This document shows, in pieces, positions 21,960 through 35,553 of a stretch of 64,000 nucleotides of DNA (within the stretch, counting starts at the first letter, position 1; each line of letters opens with the position of its first letter). The notes beneath the pieces are model-generated. The model made no database searches, was not told where the DNA came from, and was given only the letters and a program-made list of their open reading frames with translations. Source of the stretch: Dipteris shenzhenensis (lineage: Eukaryota > Polypodiophyta > Polypodiopsida > Gleicheniales); assembly GCA_047967505.1 (NCBI GenBank), contig CM106538.1; one strand, 5' to 3'. The position numbers and the translations under genes were made by a program.

Positions 21960-24900
21960 AAACCACTTCCAAATTACAATGAAATCAAGGTCACCTTCTT
22001 GAGGTGGTTTCATAAGGAGAAAATGATTCCACAGATGCTGGAGGGGCTGAGGATCTTGAGACAAGGTGATCAATATGTGGAGGACTATGCGGCTCAATAC
22101 TACCAACTTTTGCAAAGGGTTCCAATGATTTAATGATTGACAATGGAGGTGTTGAATGAGTATTTTATCAACGGCCTAGCCAAGGATATGCAGACTGTAG
22201 TGGCAATGGTGGATAAAGTCACTTTACACTCGAATGACCATATCAGTCAGGAAATCCGGGTGGGTGAAACACTATAAGGGGGGACAAAAAAACACCGATG
22301 ATCAACCAAGAGTAAGGAAAATTTTAAAAAGCAATCTTCAAGAAAAAAACAAAGGGATAGTGATGAAGAGTTGGATGAGGACAGTTTGGCAAAAAGCTCA
22401 TTAGAAGAAAGTAGTGATGATTCGAAAGGCGGAGGAGAAAAGCCTAAAAAGACCTCAAAAGGAGGTAAAGGAAACTCCGCAGCATCTGGAAGTCACTCCA
22501 TGGGATGTCTGAATGCAGATCTTTGGTGTACGCATTGTAAGAATTCGGGGCATTCTGCAATGGAGTGTTCTTTGAATCAAAAGTGGTGTGCGATTTTCTA
22601 GACTAACACACACACAACAGAGCACTTTCATTACAATGGATGTGGCTCGCATGCATGTGCAGGGCCAACCTCAATGGCCAACACCACTAGCTACAAAGCG
22701 TACGTGCAACAAGCTGGTACAGTGGAAGTTTAGGAATAACCTCTAGATAGAGATGGCAGTGGAGGTGGCCATGGTCATGGACAAGGTAGTGGAAAATGAG
22801 GTGATCTGTGAGTGAAGACGTGCTTCTTCTTCCTAGGTGAAGGTCACTGGTAGAATGAGTGCCCTGAGGCTCAAGAATGGGATCGCCAAAAATAGGAATG
22901 TCAAAAGATGGTGGGCAATATGCCCAGCATATCTATGGTACAAATCATGGAGGATCACCTAGCCATTGCACCGGAGGTGAATGTTGTAACACGATCAGGT
23001 AGAGTAATGCAGAATAAAGTCGAGAAGAAACCAACATTACTTCATTGGCCTATGTAGGAGGTGGTGTGATGGCAGGTGCTCAATTGGGTCCAAGAGGTGG
23101 CCCCAACTAAAGATGAGCCTACATCCACCTCGAGAGTAGGGAAAGTTCACAAAGTACAATTTGAGGAAGCATCGCATCCCGCGGTTATGCAAGAACCAAT
23201 CCAATCATGAGGTCATACCAATAGTTCCAAGACAATTCTAAAGCTAAGCTATGATGATGGCAGACACATAGCTGGAACATGTGTTGTCCCAAATTAACGA
23301 AGACGGTGTGGAAGACCTTCTAGAGAGGTGCCTTGCCTAGATTACAACCTCCTTTTGGGATCCCCTTGGTTGCAACAGGCAATGGTCCAGTAAAATTGGG
23401 CTCTCAATACTCTATTGGTGAGATGGGGTAGAAACAAGGTCCGCATACCCATGGGGGTGGTCCAAATGCTCGAGGGGCTAGTGCGACTAATCCTAGAACA
23501 GATAGTGAATATGGCAGATGGCCTAGAAGAAGATGAAGAAGAGGAGTTTCTACGCAGCAACCTGGACTTGGTGCCTTTGCGTACGATTGATGTCATGGAA
23601 ATCTTGACACAATACTGCTTGTCAGGTCCAGGGATGGTGCAACTGCATTTGCAACCAATGAAAGACTTGTTGTCTACGGATATGGATATGAAATATGTCC
23701 TAGATTAGGAAGGGAGTTTGAGGAGTGAATGATGTAGGTAATGCACGTGTAGGAAGATGCTTTGGAGACAGTGTTCCTAGGTGCCAATGGGAGCTCCAAG
23801 CCCATGAAGATCAACACACTCAAGACTAGAAGAGGGATTCAAAAAGGAGTTGGTGACACTGCTAACTGAGTTTGTGGATTTATTCACATGGGAATATTCT
23901 GATATGCGAGGGTTGGACCCAAAGTTTTGCCAGCACCATCTTAACTTGAAGAAGGATGCCATGCCCATGAAAATGCACCGTTATTGCATGAATCCACATG
24001 TGGCTAAGCAGGTCAATATTGAATAGAGCGGCTACTGTAGGTGGGATTCATTGCACCAATTGAGGATTCGGAGTGGATTTCTCTGATTGTGATTGTGCCT
24101 AAGAAAAACAAGAAGCTGCAGATTTGTGTTGATTACCACAAAATGAATGCCGCTAGAGTGTCAGACCCATTTCAACTCCCACATATGGATTCAACGCTAG
24201 ATGAAGTGGGAAGGCAGGCGATCTAATCATTTCTGAATGGATACAATGGCTACAATCAGGTTCGGATGGTGCCAGAGGACTAGCTAAAGGCTACTTTCAT
24301 AACGGCATGGGGGGTACTATATGTGTGCATGGTCATGTGGTTTGGATTGCGGAATGCATGATCGACCTCCTTCCAATGCACCATGCATAAGATCTTTGGG
24401 GAATATTTAATAGATTTCATGAGAATCTTCCTCGATGACCTCAGTGTTTTCGAAACCAAAGACAATCACTTGGAACACTTGTAGCTCTACTTTCAATGTT
24501 GTTGGGAAGTGGCATTCAGCCTGAATCCAATGAAGTGTGCATTAGTGGTCCGCACTGACCATTTGTTAGGGCATGTGATCAACACCAAAGGTATAGCGGT
24601 GGACCTTGATAAGGTGGCAGCAATCATGTAGGTGCTAGCACTAGCTAACCCAAAAGAATGCCTACAATTTCTGGGGCAGATATGATGGCATGGTCACCAC
24701 CTCTGATTCTTGGCTCACATGGCCATACCCCTGAATGCTTTGGCGCATGTGGAGCCCAAAACTTTTGTATGGTCCACAGAATGTGAGAAGGCATATCGGA
24801 TAGTTGAAGATCCAACTTTGCCAAGCATATATCTTGATTCCTCCAAATTGGGAGAAGAATTTACATGTGTTCGTGGACTCCTTAGATTAAGCAATTGAAA

Positions 24901-26165
24901 GTGTACTAATGCAACAGGATGAGGTGGGTTGGTCCCAGCCAATCTACTATGCAAGTCAACAAACTATCACCGGCAGAGCGGAAGTACTCAGTGATGGCAT
25001 AGTGAAGACTTGGAGATGGTTTTTTCTATGAATAAGTTCTAGCACTATCTATTGGGGTGCCGATTTGTATTTCATGTCGACCATTCTGTGTTGCCGTACT
25101 TGGTCAAGTAGCATAACTTGACTGGTCAGCTAGCTCAATGGATGCTACTGCTGCTATAGCAGTATGATTTTGAGGTGTTCCATACACCATGATCCCAACA
25201 TGCAATGGCCGATTACCAATTGCACCTTGAAATAGGGAAACCTACAATTGGCATTGAAGATGAATTCCCAAACATTGAGGTCAATGCAGTCATGGTAGTT
25301 GATGTGAAGTCACAGACGAGAAGCAAGTAAGCCAAGGTATCCCATTGTCATGGTCGTTTGGGTAGATTTTGAATTACCTCAATAGGGATCAACAAAAGTG
25401 GTTAGCACTCAGAAGCCGCAGATTCAAAGTGGTGGTCAGTCAGCTCTACCATAGACATTTGACGAATGTTCTACTCTGGTGGGTGTTACCACACGAGCAG
25501 GAAGCGGTGCTCATGGAGGCACATTTCAGAGTGCCAGGTGGTCACTTTATGGGAGAAATTACGGCCAAGAAGGTGCTACAAGAGGGGTTGTGGTGGCCGA
25601 CCCTAGAGAAAAATGCCCACCAATTTGCACCGCGGTGCTATATATGTCAATGATTGTGATAGCCTTCCTATCGAGACTGCATGCTGATGCAACCAGTGCT
25701 TCCTGTGCGTCCTTTCCAAAAGTGGGGGTTGGACTTAATGGGTCTCTTCAATCCTATGGTTGCAGTACGGGCCCAAAATTTTTATGTGCTAGCAACTATA
25801 GTTATCCTAGGCATTGCGTGGGACAACGCTGCACACTCCACTGCCTAATGCTTGTACAAATATGTGTTCTATCAGTTTGGTTATCTGATTGAGATGGTTA
25901 GTGACAATTGGAAGCATTTTTTGGTGCAAGTGCTGAAGGAAATGACAACTTTCTATATGGTGATTCACAAAAAATCATCGTCATCACTTGACCCAGGTAG
26001 TTCAAGCTCGAAGAAGGATATGAGTAGACTTGGCATCGACGAAGAAGAAGGTTTTAAAGAAGGGGCAACTTGTCTTGCTCTTCAATAGTCGCATGGGCCA
26101 CATGCCAATAAAGATAAAGATGTGGTGGTCAAGTCCCTCTTGGATCGTTGAGTATTTTGTATCAA
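21960..26165 (+). mobile_element. Ty3/gypsy retrotransposon, decayed gag-pol
   Basis: Domains occur in gypsy order on the plus strand. Gag: 21985-22275 (VTFLRWFHKEKMIPQMLEGL, then YFINGLAKDMQ). CCHC knuckle: CTHCKNSGHSAMEC at about 22530, with a second damaged one near 22815-22880. Protease region: about 23210-23420 (LLLGSPWLQQ). Reverse transcriptase: 23830-24680 (DPFQLPHMDSTLDEVG, YNGYNQVRMVPED, FLDDLSVFETKDNHLEHL, LLGHVINTKGIAVD); the catalytic box reads FLDD instead of YVDD. RNase H: 24700-25240. Integrase: HHCC zinc region at 25500-25655 (GGHFMGEITAKKVLQEGLWW), then a damaged core to about 26000. The end (LKKGQLVLLFNSRMGHMP) has no chromodomain, pointing to a Tat/Athila-like lineage (inference). 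Many stops and frameshifts; no LTR found. Confidence 0.85.
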
Positions 26166-28400
26166 ATTATTTCTATTTGGCACAATATGTGGCTTGCTTG
26201 CTCCTCCTTTCTTCTATCCTCCACCCTTATTTGAATTATAGAAACCTAAAGATGTGTTACTCTTTTAGGCATCTCAATCTCTTTCTTGACTATCACCATT
26301 TAGTGCATATCATTTATTCTCTCTTTTGGCAAGTGCAACTCTCATACTCATGTCATTTTCTCTTTGACAATGGAAATATGTCAAGTCCTTTCACCCATAT
26401 CTGCATGCTAATTTAGTATCCTATTTAATTTTTCCTGCATTTGTAGCTATGTTGTCTTGTAGGTCATATTGATCAAAGATATTCTCTTGTTCTATTTAGT
26501 CCCACATATTTAAAAATTAAACCTGAGCTCATCATCCTGAGTAGCTCATTGACTTCTATAGTGATATGTGGCCACCATAGTACTAGGCTATGGTCTTTAC
26601 TCATATAGGTAGTGGTTGCCCAAGCTATGCTGTCAACCCAATGTGTAGATTGGGGAGCTAGGGTCAGGGGGCTCTAGTCACCACTATTGAGATAGATGCC
26701 TCTTAGTGAGATTTCATCAAGTGGATCTCAACATTATCATAACAAAGAGGACAAGAGGATAAATCTATCCAGGGAGAGGGAGCATGTTTGAGGGACACTA
26801 AGGTTCTTGATCCCATGAATTGCCCCAATATGAGACCTACTAGTGGGGTGACATTTCACTTCTAAGGCCGTTGTAAACACCCACCTCATTAAGGACTATC
26901 AGCCCCACCTCATTGGCCACCCCAAGGCTATCGCACACCACAACCCCAAGACCATGATCACACCCCATGACCCTATTAGTGATCCCAAAATAGTTTGTTA
27001 CACCCTATACAGTCTAGAGAAAACTAGATTTAATATGTTCTCTTGAGGTCTTGCATATCCATGATATGAATTATAGAGTCATGTCATTTTGTGCTTGACA
27101 AGGAAGGCTTTGCCAAATCTCTTGATAAGATAGAGCATGTGATAGAAATACTCTATATAGAGTTCTCTATGCTTGAGCCCTTGGATTTTGATAGTAAGTG
27201 GATGCTAGAGCATGCACAAGGAGCGACATATTTGAGATATGGTGAGATTAAGACTAGTATGCCCATGTAGCATGTACCTGATAAGGATTAGAGCCCAGCT
27301 GAGGATGAATATAGAAGAGAACCTAAGAAGCAGAATTACCAGTGATAGGAAACACATGTCTAATGCTAAAAGGTCAAGCCTTCTCACACTAGGAGCAATA
27401 GAATTGGTCTCTTCACAACATTTTTGCATCCTTAATACTTATTATCTTGTCAATTAATTCATTTAGTTTGGTATCTTTTTTAGGGAGGACTCTTATTGTT
27501 GCATACTCATGTAGTACATCATATATCAACCAAGGATGAGTATAAATTTGCTTACAAGATAATACTCATCTCCTCTTTGTCAAGATTGAATCATATTGAG
27601 TCCACATTGATTTGTTTATAGTAGCAATAGAGATAAGTATTTGCTTAGTAAACTTTTTATTCATGATGCATGTATCCTACCCATCTATTAGCTTTGGAGA
27701 GGGCAAGGTAAATAGGGTGGATGTGAGGACATGATAGTTTCCTACTAGGATGATGTAGATTGAGAATATTGATGAGGGATCTACCTGCTCATTTGCATAG
27801 TAACTAGCTCTTAGATTGTAGCTAGCTATTATTTGCTTTTGTCTAGACTATGAACTTATATACCCTTTTTAGATTGTAATCTTAGAGTATGAGTTTGTAT
27901 GCCCTTTTTTGGGCATCAAAGAGTTTAAATTGTATTTTTTATAAAGATTCTAGACAAAGTTGAGGTAGCAATACCCAAAAAAAGCAAAATTGCTATATTA
28001 GAGCATTCTAGAAGAGATTTGGTGTAACATAGGCCACGTATGCCAACTTTTGAGTGCATGAAATAGCCTCAAAAAGTTGTATGATCTGTGTATGATCTGA
28101 TTCCTACTTAAAAAAGGTTGTATTGTACTTCTCATTTCAAGCACAAAGAAATATGGAGCAGGAAATATTCAATTTCAATGATACTCATGACTAGATGCAT
28201 GACAAGATGTATGCCCTTTCTAGATTGTATGATCATAGTTAGTTCTTAGATTAGTCTCTCTTTTTGTCTATAGAATGAGTTAATATACCCTTTTGGGTTT
28301 TCTTGTAATTTATCTTGTGGCCTTATACATTCATTCCACCTTGAGAGGGAAATGGATCAGGAAGCGATCAAGAGAGGTTGGAGATGGAGGTGAGTACAAG
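26166..28400. other. Intergenic, nothing recognised
   Basis: Possibly the gypsy 3' untranslated region and LTR, but no LTR pair or polypurine tract could be fixed. A phrase near ATGAACTTATATACCCTTTTTAGATTGTA (27850) partly recurs near 27885 and 28260, which hints at decayed LTR-like duplication. Confidence 0.4.
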
Positions 28401-28401
28401 A

Positions 28402-28718
28402 TGTTGGAGCAGCAATGGAAACATGATGGAGACATGATAATATGGAAGAATCTTATTCCTTCATAAGAGAGATGGCCAATATATAGGCAAGAGATACAAT
28501 GTACCTATGAGCTCAAGAGAGCATCCAGATCCATAAATTTATCCATGAATCTCTCAATCACATACCACACTCCTACATTCATTCAATCATGCCTATTGAC
28601 TAACAAATCATCTGCCACACCTACACACACATGTACACATGTGCACACACTCACTCATGTGATAACATTCACAACCATAGACCTTGGTATTGACCCATTA
28701 CATCAATTTGTCCCAACA
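28402..28718 (-). mobile_element. LTR with adjacent polypurine tract
   Basis: The 317-bp segment has perfect TGTTGG...CCAACA ends. On the minus strand it is directly preceded by TGTGGGGGCATA (28719-28730), a polypurine tract. This fixes the orientation and identifies it as a 3' LTR. No primer-binding site follows its other end. It is related to the LTRs at 19701 and 20473. The nearest upstream frame on the minus strand (29281-28925) shows no retroelement domain. Confidence 0.75.
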
Positions 28719-28924
28719 TATGCCCCCACAAATGGATGACCTCACCACTAGACTCATTTGGGCATCATCATCCAACATGATCTCACTCTGAATTTGGTCT
28801 CTTGGTTTACAATTGGGAGACTTAACAATGATTATGCATGGGAAGTTCCCATAGGTTTGACAAGGTAAATATCACACATAAAACTAACAATCATTTAAGG
28901 GGTACATCCCACAATAGAGAACCC

Positions 28925-29281
28925 TTACATCCCACAGCAGAGAACCCTTATTGACCACACACAAAAACTCATATATTTTGGAGATGTGGGGAAGATTCCC
29001 CCCTTGATACAATCCTTTTTTGGCGTCATTTCCATGCTATCATTGTGTTTGGTCCACAAATGTAGGATGATATATTCAATAGGGTGCATCTTCTTGACCA
29101 CCATCATGTTGATGTAGGTGAATGAGTCCAAGTTAGAGTCCAAATGCCAAGACACTTGGAGAGGCTCATGAATCATATGTGGTTTATCCTTCATCTTGGC
29201 ATTGCAATGCTTTTGATTGTGCTGTGAGAGAGCATTTTGCATCCTTCTAGTGTCCATCTTAGTTTTGGCTTGAGTGACCAT
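28925..29281 (-). other. Unrecognised 118-codon frame upstream of the LTR
   Basis: The minus-strand frame includes KMKDKPHMIHEPLQVSWHLD and ends near the polypurine tract of the LTR at 28402-28718. It could be the 3' end of that retroelement's coding region, or chance. No domain recognised; composition is Met- and His-rich, which argues for caution. Confidence 0.2.
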
Positions 29282-29284
29282 GAG

Positions 29285-30625
29285 GATAGATGAGAGGGTC
29301 TTACCCTTGATTTGGGTAGTGTCTGCTCTCTTATAAGGCTAAGATAAACTAAAAAATGATGCACTCAAATCACAAGTACACAAAGCATAAAGTCTCTCAT
29401 AGTGATTTCTTCTCCTAGATGCAGTAAGAGATTGATGCAAGATCAAGAGTTAAGGGCCATTTCTTCCCAAGATATCGTGTTTGAAATAATGTACTTATTT
29501 ATCTATTATAAAAACTCGATATCATTAATTATGAACAACTTTAAATGATTTAATCTATATGGTATTTTAATAATGTCACTTTTCATATCTTATAGTCTCT
29601 TTGTAAAAAAAAATTAATGATCTATAGCTACCCACCTCTTGAATCTTAGATACATTAAATATCATATTAATGTGAGGATTGGATAATATTGCATGGATGT
29701 TAATAGTATGCTTGTTGAGAGAAATTTTATCTATCATAAAAATTTAATATAATTGATTACAAACAAGTTTAATCCATTTACTTTATGATGTTTTTGGACA
29801 TATATGTTAATTTAATCATGTCACTCAGATCTTCTAGTCTTTCTGTGTAGAAAACAATTGATTGTCCACAACTACCCAACTTTAATCTCTTTAACCTTAG
29901 GTGCATTAAAGTTTTGGTAAATTTAAAATTTTCAACTAACTAAATAATTTCAAAATGAATATGTCTACTAAGAGCAATTGATTTATGAAGATGATATTAC
30001 ATAGTTGTAAGGTATCAATAAAGATATGGATTAGGGAGTATGCCTTTTATGGGTGGGTGGTCAGGTGGGGGAAGGGGGAGAAAGGGTTGGTGTGCTTTTG
30101 GAAGAATTCAATTAAGGAATGTGTCCCAATCATCTTAAGTGAGATCCATGGACAAATGCGATTTGACAAACGTATGATTGAAAACATTTGGTTTGTTTTC
30201 ATTGTCCAATTTATGTCTATTTTTCTAAAGGTTAAAGACACATAGGGAATGAAGCCAAATGATATTATCTAATGTCACAACAAAAGGGTCATTTCATGAT
30301 AAGGACATTAATCAAAAGGATTTTTTTTTCTTCTCTTTCTTTCTTTGTTTCATTTTTATTCATTAATTGGGAGCAAGAGGACCAAGAAAGGCATCAATAA
30401 CATACCAAATAAGCCAACAAATTTTTTTTTTTTCAAAATCGAATGCAAAGCATAAAACACTTGAAAATTGGTAAAGAAGATATTAGATAAGGAAGGATGA
30501 GATTGAAGATTTCCCAGTAGGTCGATATCCCTTGCCAGTAATAGCAATGAAGCAACAAGCTTAAGGTTCACATGTGTGAATCCATCTGTATCTAAGTTCA
30601 CATGCATGCACAACTATGGTGTACT
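29285..30625. other. Intergenic AT-rich sequence
   Basis: Two related segments (about 29500-29640 and 29720-29890) share phrases such as ATTGATTACAAACAA/ATTAATTATGAACAA, TAATCATGTCACT/TAATAATGTCACT and TCTTTxTGTA. This indicates a decayed direct repeat of about 230 bp. No gene seen. Confidence 0.45.
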
Positions 30626-30629
30626 TGAG

Positions 30630-30653
30630 AGTGTGTGTATGTGTGTGCATGTG

Positions 30654-30707
<54 letters not shown>

Positions 30708-30718
30708 CATGTGCACAC

Positions 30719-30755
<37 letters not shown>

Positions 30756-30805
30756 CATGTGTGCATGTGTGTGTGTTTGTGCATGTGTGTGTGCATGTGC
30801 GTGTG

Positions 30806-30866
<61 letters not shown>
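30630..30866. repeat. Long (GT)n microsatellite with GCAT interruptions
   Basis: About 237 bp of GT repeats broken by GCAT/GCGC words. Alternating purine-pyrimidine sequence throughout. Both strands stay open in several frames, which gives false Cys-Val and Thr-His frames. Confidence 0.95.
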
Positions 30867-30870
<4 letters not shown>

Positions 30871-32265
30871 TAAAAAGTCCCATCAATAACTGAGCCATAC
30901 AATTAGTTCAATCAATTGGATAAAATTTTAAAAAAAGGAGAACAACTAGAGTTTGCAAGATTTTCCACCAAAATGAAGAATTTTTAATAATATTGAGTTT
31001 GACAAATAAAATATTGAAAAAATTTGTCGAATCCTGAGGCAGTCCAAGTTCCAAGGTCAAGGTCCACTTACTTGTCACCATCCAAACAAACTAGTTGTTA
31101 GAACAACATCGTTACATTTGGGTAGACAGGTAATGCCTATTTTCCCCAGCTGGTTATCGCTTAACCTAGAAATATAGACAACCTTATGGATTCTTAGATA
31201 ATTTTAAAAACGTTGAAGTCACAAGTGGAGTAAGGAGCAAATGAGAGCATGAGTTGAGAAGGAATTAGTGGAGGTATGGGAGGATTTGTGTGCTTGGTGT
31301 GTGGGGTGGTTAAAAAATGAGTGTAAAGGGGATATTTCACGGGCTATACATAAAAGAATAATTCATAGTTGGGAAGTATACATGTGTGTGTGCGTGTGTG
31401 TGTGTATAAAGAAATAAGTGGACCTGTGTGTGTGAGATACATTTACTAATCAAAGGTATTGTGTGTGTAAAGAAATAAGTGGACTTGTGTGTGTGAGATA
31501 CATTTACTAATCAAAATTATTATGCGTGTGTGTGTGTGTGTAGCCTCAATCATAAATGTATATATGTGTATGCATGCATGGGTAACAGGGAGTCATAAAA
31601 AATGACAACAAAATCATGCAAACGATAACACAACTCCTTTTTCATGAAAAAAACAAAAAAAAAGTACCTTTTTTCCAATCTATGGATACAAAATTCGCAA
31701 TTTTAGGTCAAATATCTTTTTAAAATAGCTACTTTTATGGAAAAAATATTACTTACAACTTACTCTAAAACATAAAAACGTCCAATATTATGAATTGGTA
31801 AAAGTCTTTCAAGCTATAATTTGGAAAACATGATAAATCACAAAGGAGAAGTAACTATTCTATTTAACTGCGAAAGTCCTTCGACCTTTTTCTTTAAAAT
31901 ATCAATTATTTTTTTGTGCTTAATTGTCCGAAAATTTTTAAGTCAAAACCATACACAAGAATTTCTACAACTTGCAATTTAAACATTTCTAGACATTGAT
32001 GAATTCCACTCTCATTCCACTTTTCTTTTATTTTTATTATTTAAAGCATCTTTGAATCAACTTTCCATTGAGCACTTTTGTTAAAAGAGTTTTATACAAA
32101 TTACTTCCATACAAGTAACAACATTGCCCTCTATAAGCTTTGTACCAATATATGTTTCCACACTCCATTTTGTATATAATGTGCTATCCATAAACCTATA
32201 GAAATGTATTGTCATTAAATTTATTTTCATACAGTGTTAATCGAATGCTCGAATTTTAGAATATG
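30867..32265. other. Intergenic, with a 61-bp tandem duplication
   Basis: AAAGAAATAAGTGGAC starts at 31408 and again at 31469; the two 61-bp units include TGTGTGTGAGATACATTTAC and lie within GT-rich sequence. The rest is AT-rich without genes. Confidence 0.6.
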
Positions 32266-32269
32266 TCAA

Positions 32270-33480
32270 TATTAACATAGGTAGTTATATGGAGTTCATG
32301 GCCATACAAGAGGTTTGTTGAATGTAAAGATGTGTTTAGAATTAAATATTAGCTAAAAATGTTTATCATCTTACATTATTTGGATCAAATAATGTATATT
32401 CTTTCTAAATAGTCATGATTTTAAGTTTATCAATTTACTTTATTTTAATCCAAGCTATTGAGATGTGAACTTGGATTCTGGAATCCCAAATTGCATGAGG
32501 GATTGCTATTTCCTTCGACGGAGTAAAATTTTCATCCAAAAAAAGGGGGAAAAGAAGCGTTCCAAAATGTGTGAAATCGCACTCTCATCGAATGAAACTT
32601 TCAATGCCAAAATCTCTCATCGATGAAAAAAGAATCGTCAAAAAATTCCATCGACGAAAAAAATTCCATCCATTAGAAAATTTTTGTCGACGGAAATTTT
32701 TTCCATCATCAAAACCGGGATTATAGAATCCAAGTAGATTCTAGATGAAAAAAAAGTTTTCGTCGATGGACTAAGATTTCCATCGATGGATATTTTAAGT
32801 TTCCTTCCATGGACTGAGATTTCCGTCAGACTAATAGAAATATCCGTTGACGGAAATCTCAGTTTATCGACGGAAACTTTTTTTCTGTCGATGGAATTTG
32901 GGATTCTAGAATCCATTTGAATTCCAGAATCCCTATTTTGATGATGGTAAAAATTATCATCGACGGAAATTTTCTGACGGACGAAAATTTTTCTGTCGAC
33001 AGAATTTTTTGCCAATTCTTTTTCCATCGGTGAGAGATTTTGGCACTGAAAGTTTCATTGGATGAGAGTGAGATTTCACACATTTTGGAATGCTTCTTTT
33101 CCCCCTTTTTTTGGATGGAAATATCAATCCCTCATGCAATTTGGGATTCCAAAATCCAAGTTCACATCATTATTTTTTAGCAACAATTGTTGTTTTCTTC
33201 ATGACTTAGAATTTATTTTTTATAAACTAGAAGTTATATTTTTCAATAGCTTAGATCGAATAAAGTAAACTCAAAACTTACTACCATCTAAATATTGACT
33301 ATTAGGTCAAAATTGAACCATTTGGTCCAAATGACAATACATTGTATTACTTGCTTTCTTCTCTAAACTTTAACCATCTCGATAATTTAGTTACTATCTA
33401 ATTCTAGAGACATTTTAAGTTTCAATAAACATGTTCTATGAGCATGGACTCCATATACTTATTTATCTTAACATTAAAAA
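32270..33480. repeat. Long inverted repeat (fold-back element)
   Basis: The core arms 32462-32815 and 32820-33168 are close reverse complements. The left arm begins GATGTGAACTTGGATTCTGG and the right arm ends with its complement (33149-33168, few mismatches). Further pairs include AAATTGCATGAGGGATTG and ATTTTGGAATG/CGTTCCAAAATG. The inner part is made of short words such as CCATCGACGGAAATTT in both orientations. Weaker inverted similarity continues outwards (TTTACTTTATT...AAGCTATTGA on the left; its complement at about 33215-33265) to roughly 32270 and 33480. It has no coding capacity. It is probably a MITE or fold-back transposon; no clear target duplication was found. Confidence 0.75.
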
Positions 33481-33484
33481 TATG

Positions 33485-35340
33485 TTCTAATTTAAATATT
33501 AGAATGAACTACAATGATTGAGATGAAATTTTTTACTTTTTTATAGAAAATAAAGCATATTTTGGTAATTATAAGTAGAGAATGTTTTATACATTTCATA
33601 GTCATGCATGCATGGATGCTCCATGGATGTCCATATGTTCATGCATGCATGGGTGTGTATGCATGATGCTTGTGAGTGCATGCCTCCTACATGTTGTAAT
33701 ATGTCTTTCTATGAGTTTCCAAAATTTAAGAATATTCATTTTTGATAAGTAGCTAACATGCTATGTTACATAATTATCAGGATGTAGAACCTTCAAGAGG
33801 ATGTGATAATGCTTTCCTAATCTCTCCATTCTAGGATGTGGCTCAGATGTAGTTTTGAAAGAGTCTCATCTATCTAGATTCCTATTAACCATTTTCCAAC
33901 ATTATACTATCAATTTTCACCTTAAATCATCATAATAGTTTCTATAGAGGAACTTTTTCCTAAACATGCTTATGGGTTAGAAACTATTTCCTCTTGAGAT
34001 GCCCCTTATTTTGACTCCATTTCAATCAAAGCTTCCAAAACTTCTTGATGAGATGTAACAAATTAGGGGTCCTAATTGAAGGTCTCTATTTGAATTCATT
34101 ATTGCATTGTGCACCTCTCTCCCCTCTCTGGGAAGACTCTTAGTGGGTTCATTATATGCCAATTATATCCCTTGCATAGCTTTTTGTAAATTGTAAACCT
34201 TTAATCCAACCTTTTTTAGTTTAAGTTCTCATATATTTTCTAATGGACCACCAGTATACATAGATCAAGCATAAGATCCCACATGGTTTAAACATTCATA
34301 CATTGTAGAGCGATCCCTGATGTATTAAATAGAGCTTTCAAAACTTCCTAAAAGCTCTTGACAATGCCATTGTTATAGAGGGATACAGTTTGCATAAGCC
34401 TTAGGGTTGTATGCATGAGGAGATCATGGTCAAAGGAGCTTGCTTTCACATGAGAGAGAGCTTTCACTTTGCTTCATGGTTAATAAATATGAGGATGTAG
34501 ATGTAAATGTGATACCTATTATATGCATGTAATGGTAAAGAAATGGTACCTTGTATCCTATTAGGGGCTATGCACATGAGAAGAAGATGTGCAACTGGTG
34601 CCATTATATGATTTTGTTCACATGACTAAGTTGCTCAACTAGTTTGAAGCATTTAATAGAGGTCTGACTCATTTGAAATAGAGGTCTAACTACTTGCAAG
34701 CAGCTCTCCATGGCAATTTGGATTGGCCTGCCCATCTACGTATGTACCAGCTTGTAAGCATTGAAGGCTCAGTGCACATGCATCACGTAATGGGTGGTTG
34801 GAGCCTTGTTTTAGAGGTTGGCCATTTTTCGAGGTCAGTGTGGAGCGCAATTGATGCTCTATTTCGCACCTCCATTCTAGAGGTTGTAGATTTCAACACT
34901 AGTGCCATTACTCTTCCCACCAATCCACATTTGCCATGTGGACTCTGTAGCTCACAGAGAGCTCCCTGCAAGGAGTCAGGTGGTCCAATAAACTCCATGA
35001 GATCTAATGAATGTTGATTTCACTTGAGACGCTAATTTTCAAATTGAGCTGAAGATTCGCACCAGCCGTGCACATTCTTCACAACGTGTGCACTAACTCT
35101 AGCACGAGATGGAGGGCTCGTGAGGAAATGAGTCGCAAATTTGAGAATTAACCCCAAAAATGTGCCAGCCTCCAAAAACCGCCACCAGCCTGGGCATCGT
35201 GTGCACACACTTTTAAAAGGCTAGCTTCTTTACAAAGGCGTGATTGGAATGACCATCCCAGGTCGCTCTCTTTCACGTCTATCTCATCGCTATTAATATG
35301 ACGATGATTATGAACCCATTTTATCGTTGATCGAGATTTC
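33485..35340. other. Intergenic, nothing recognised
   Basis: AT-rich up to about 34690, then a rise in GC. TGCATGCATGG words cluster at 33605-33670. No convincing gene. Confidence 0.45.
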
Positions 35341-35553
35341 AAATAAGGCCTTTTGTCAGTATCACGGACCAAGGCTCAAATGCATTGCCCAATACTTCCA
35401 AGGGCCCTCGCGTCTAGCCGGCATCGTCACCGGATGATCAGAAACTGGTGCTCCTGCCAAATTTCCATCTCTAGTATCTACCTGCTGTCCTTGGTTTTGC
35501 CTCTTTGCAAGTGCATGCATGATGCACGCATCTCTCTCCCCGGATCCAATTGA

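Noticed and set aside
30576-30898. Cys-Val and Thr-His repeat frames
   Set aside because: Produced by the (GT)n microsatellite.
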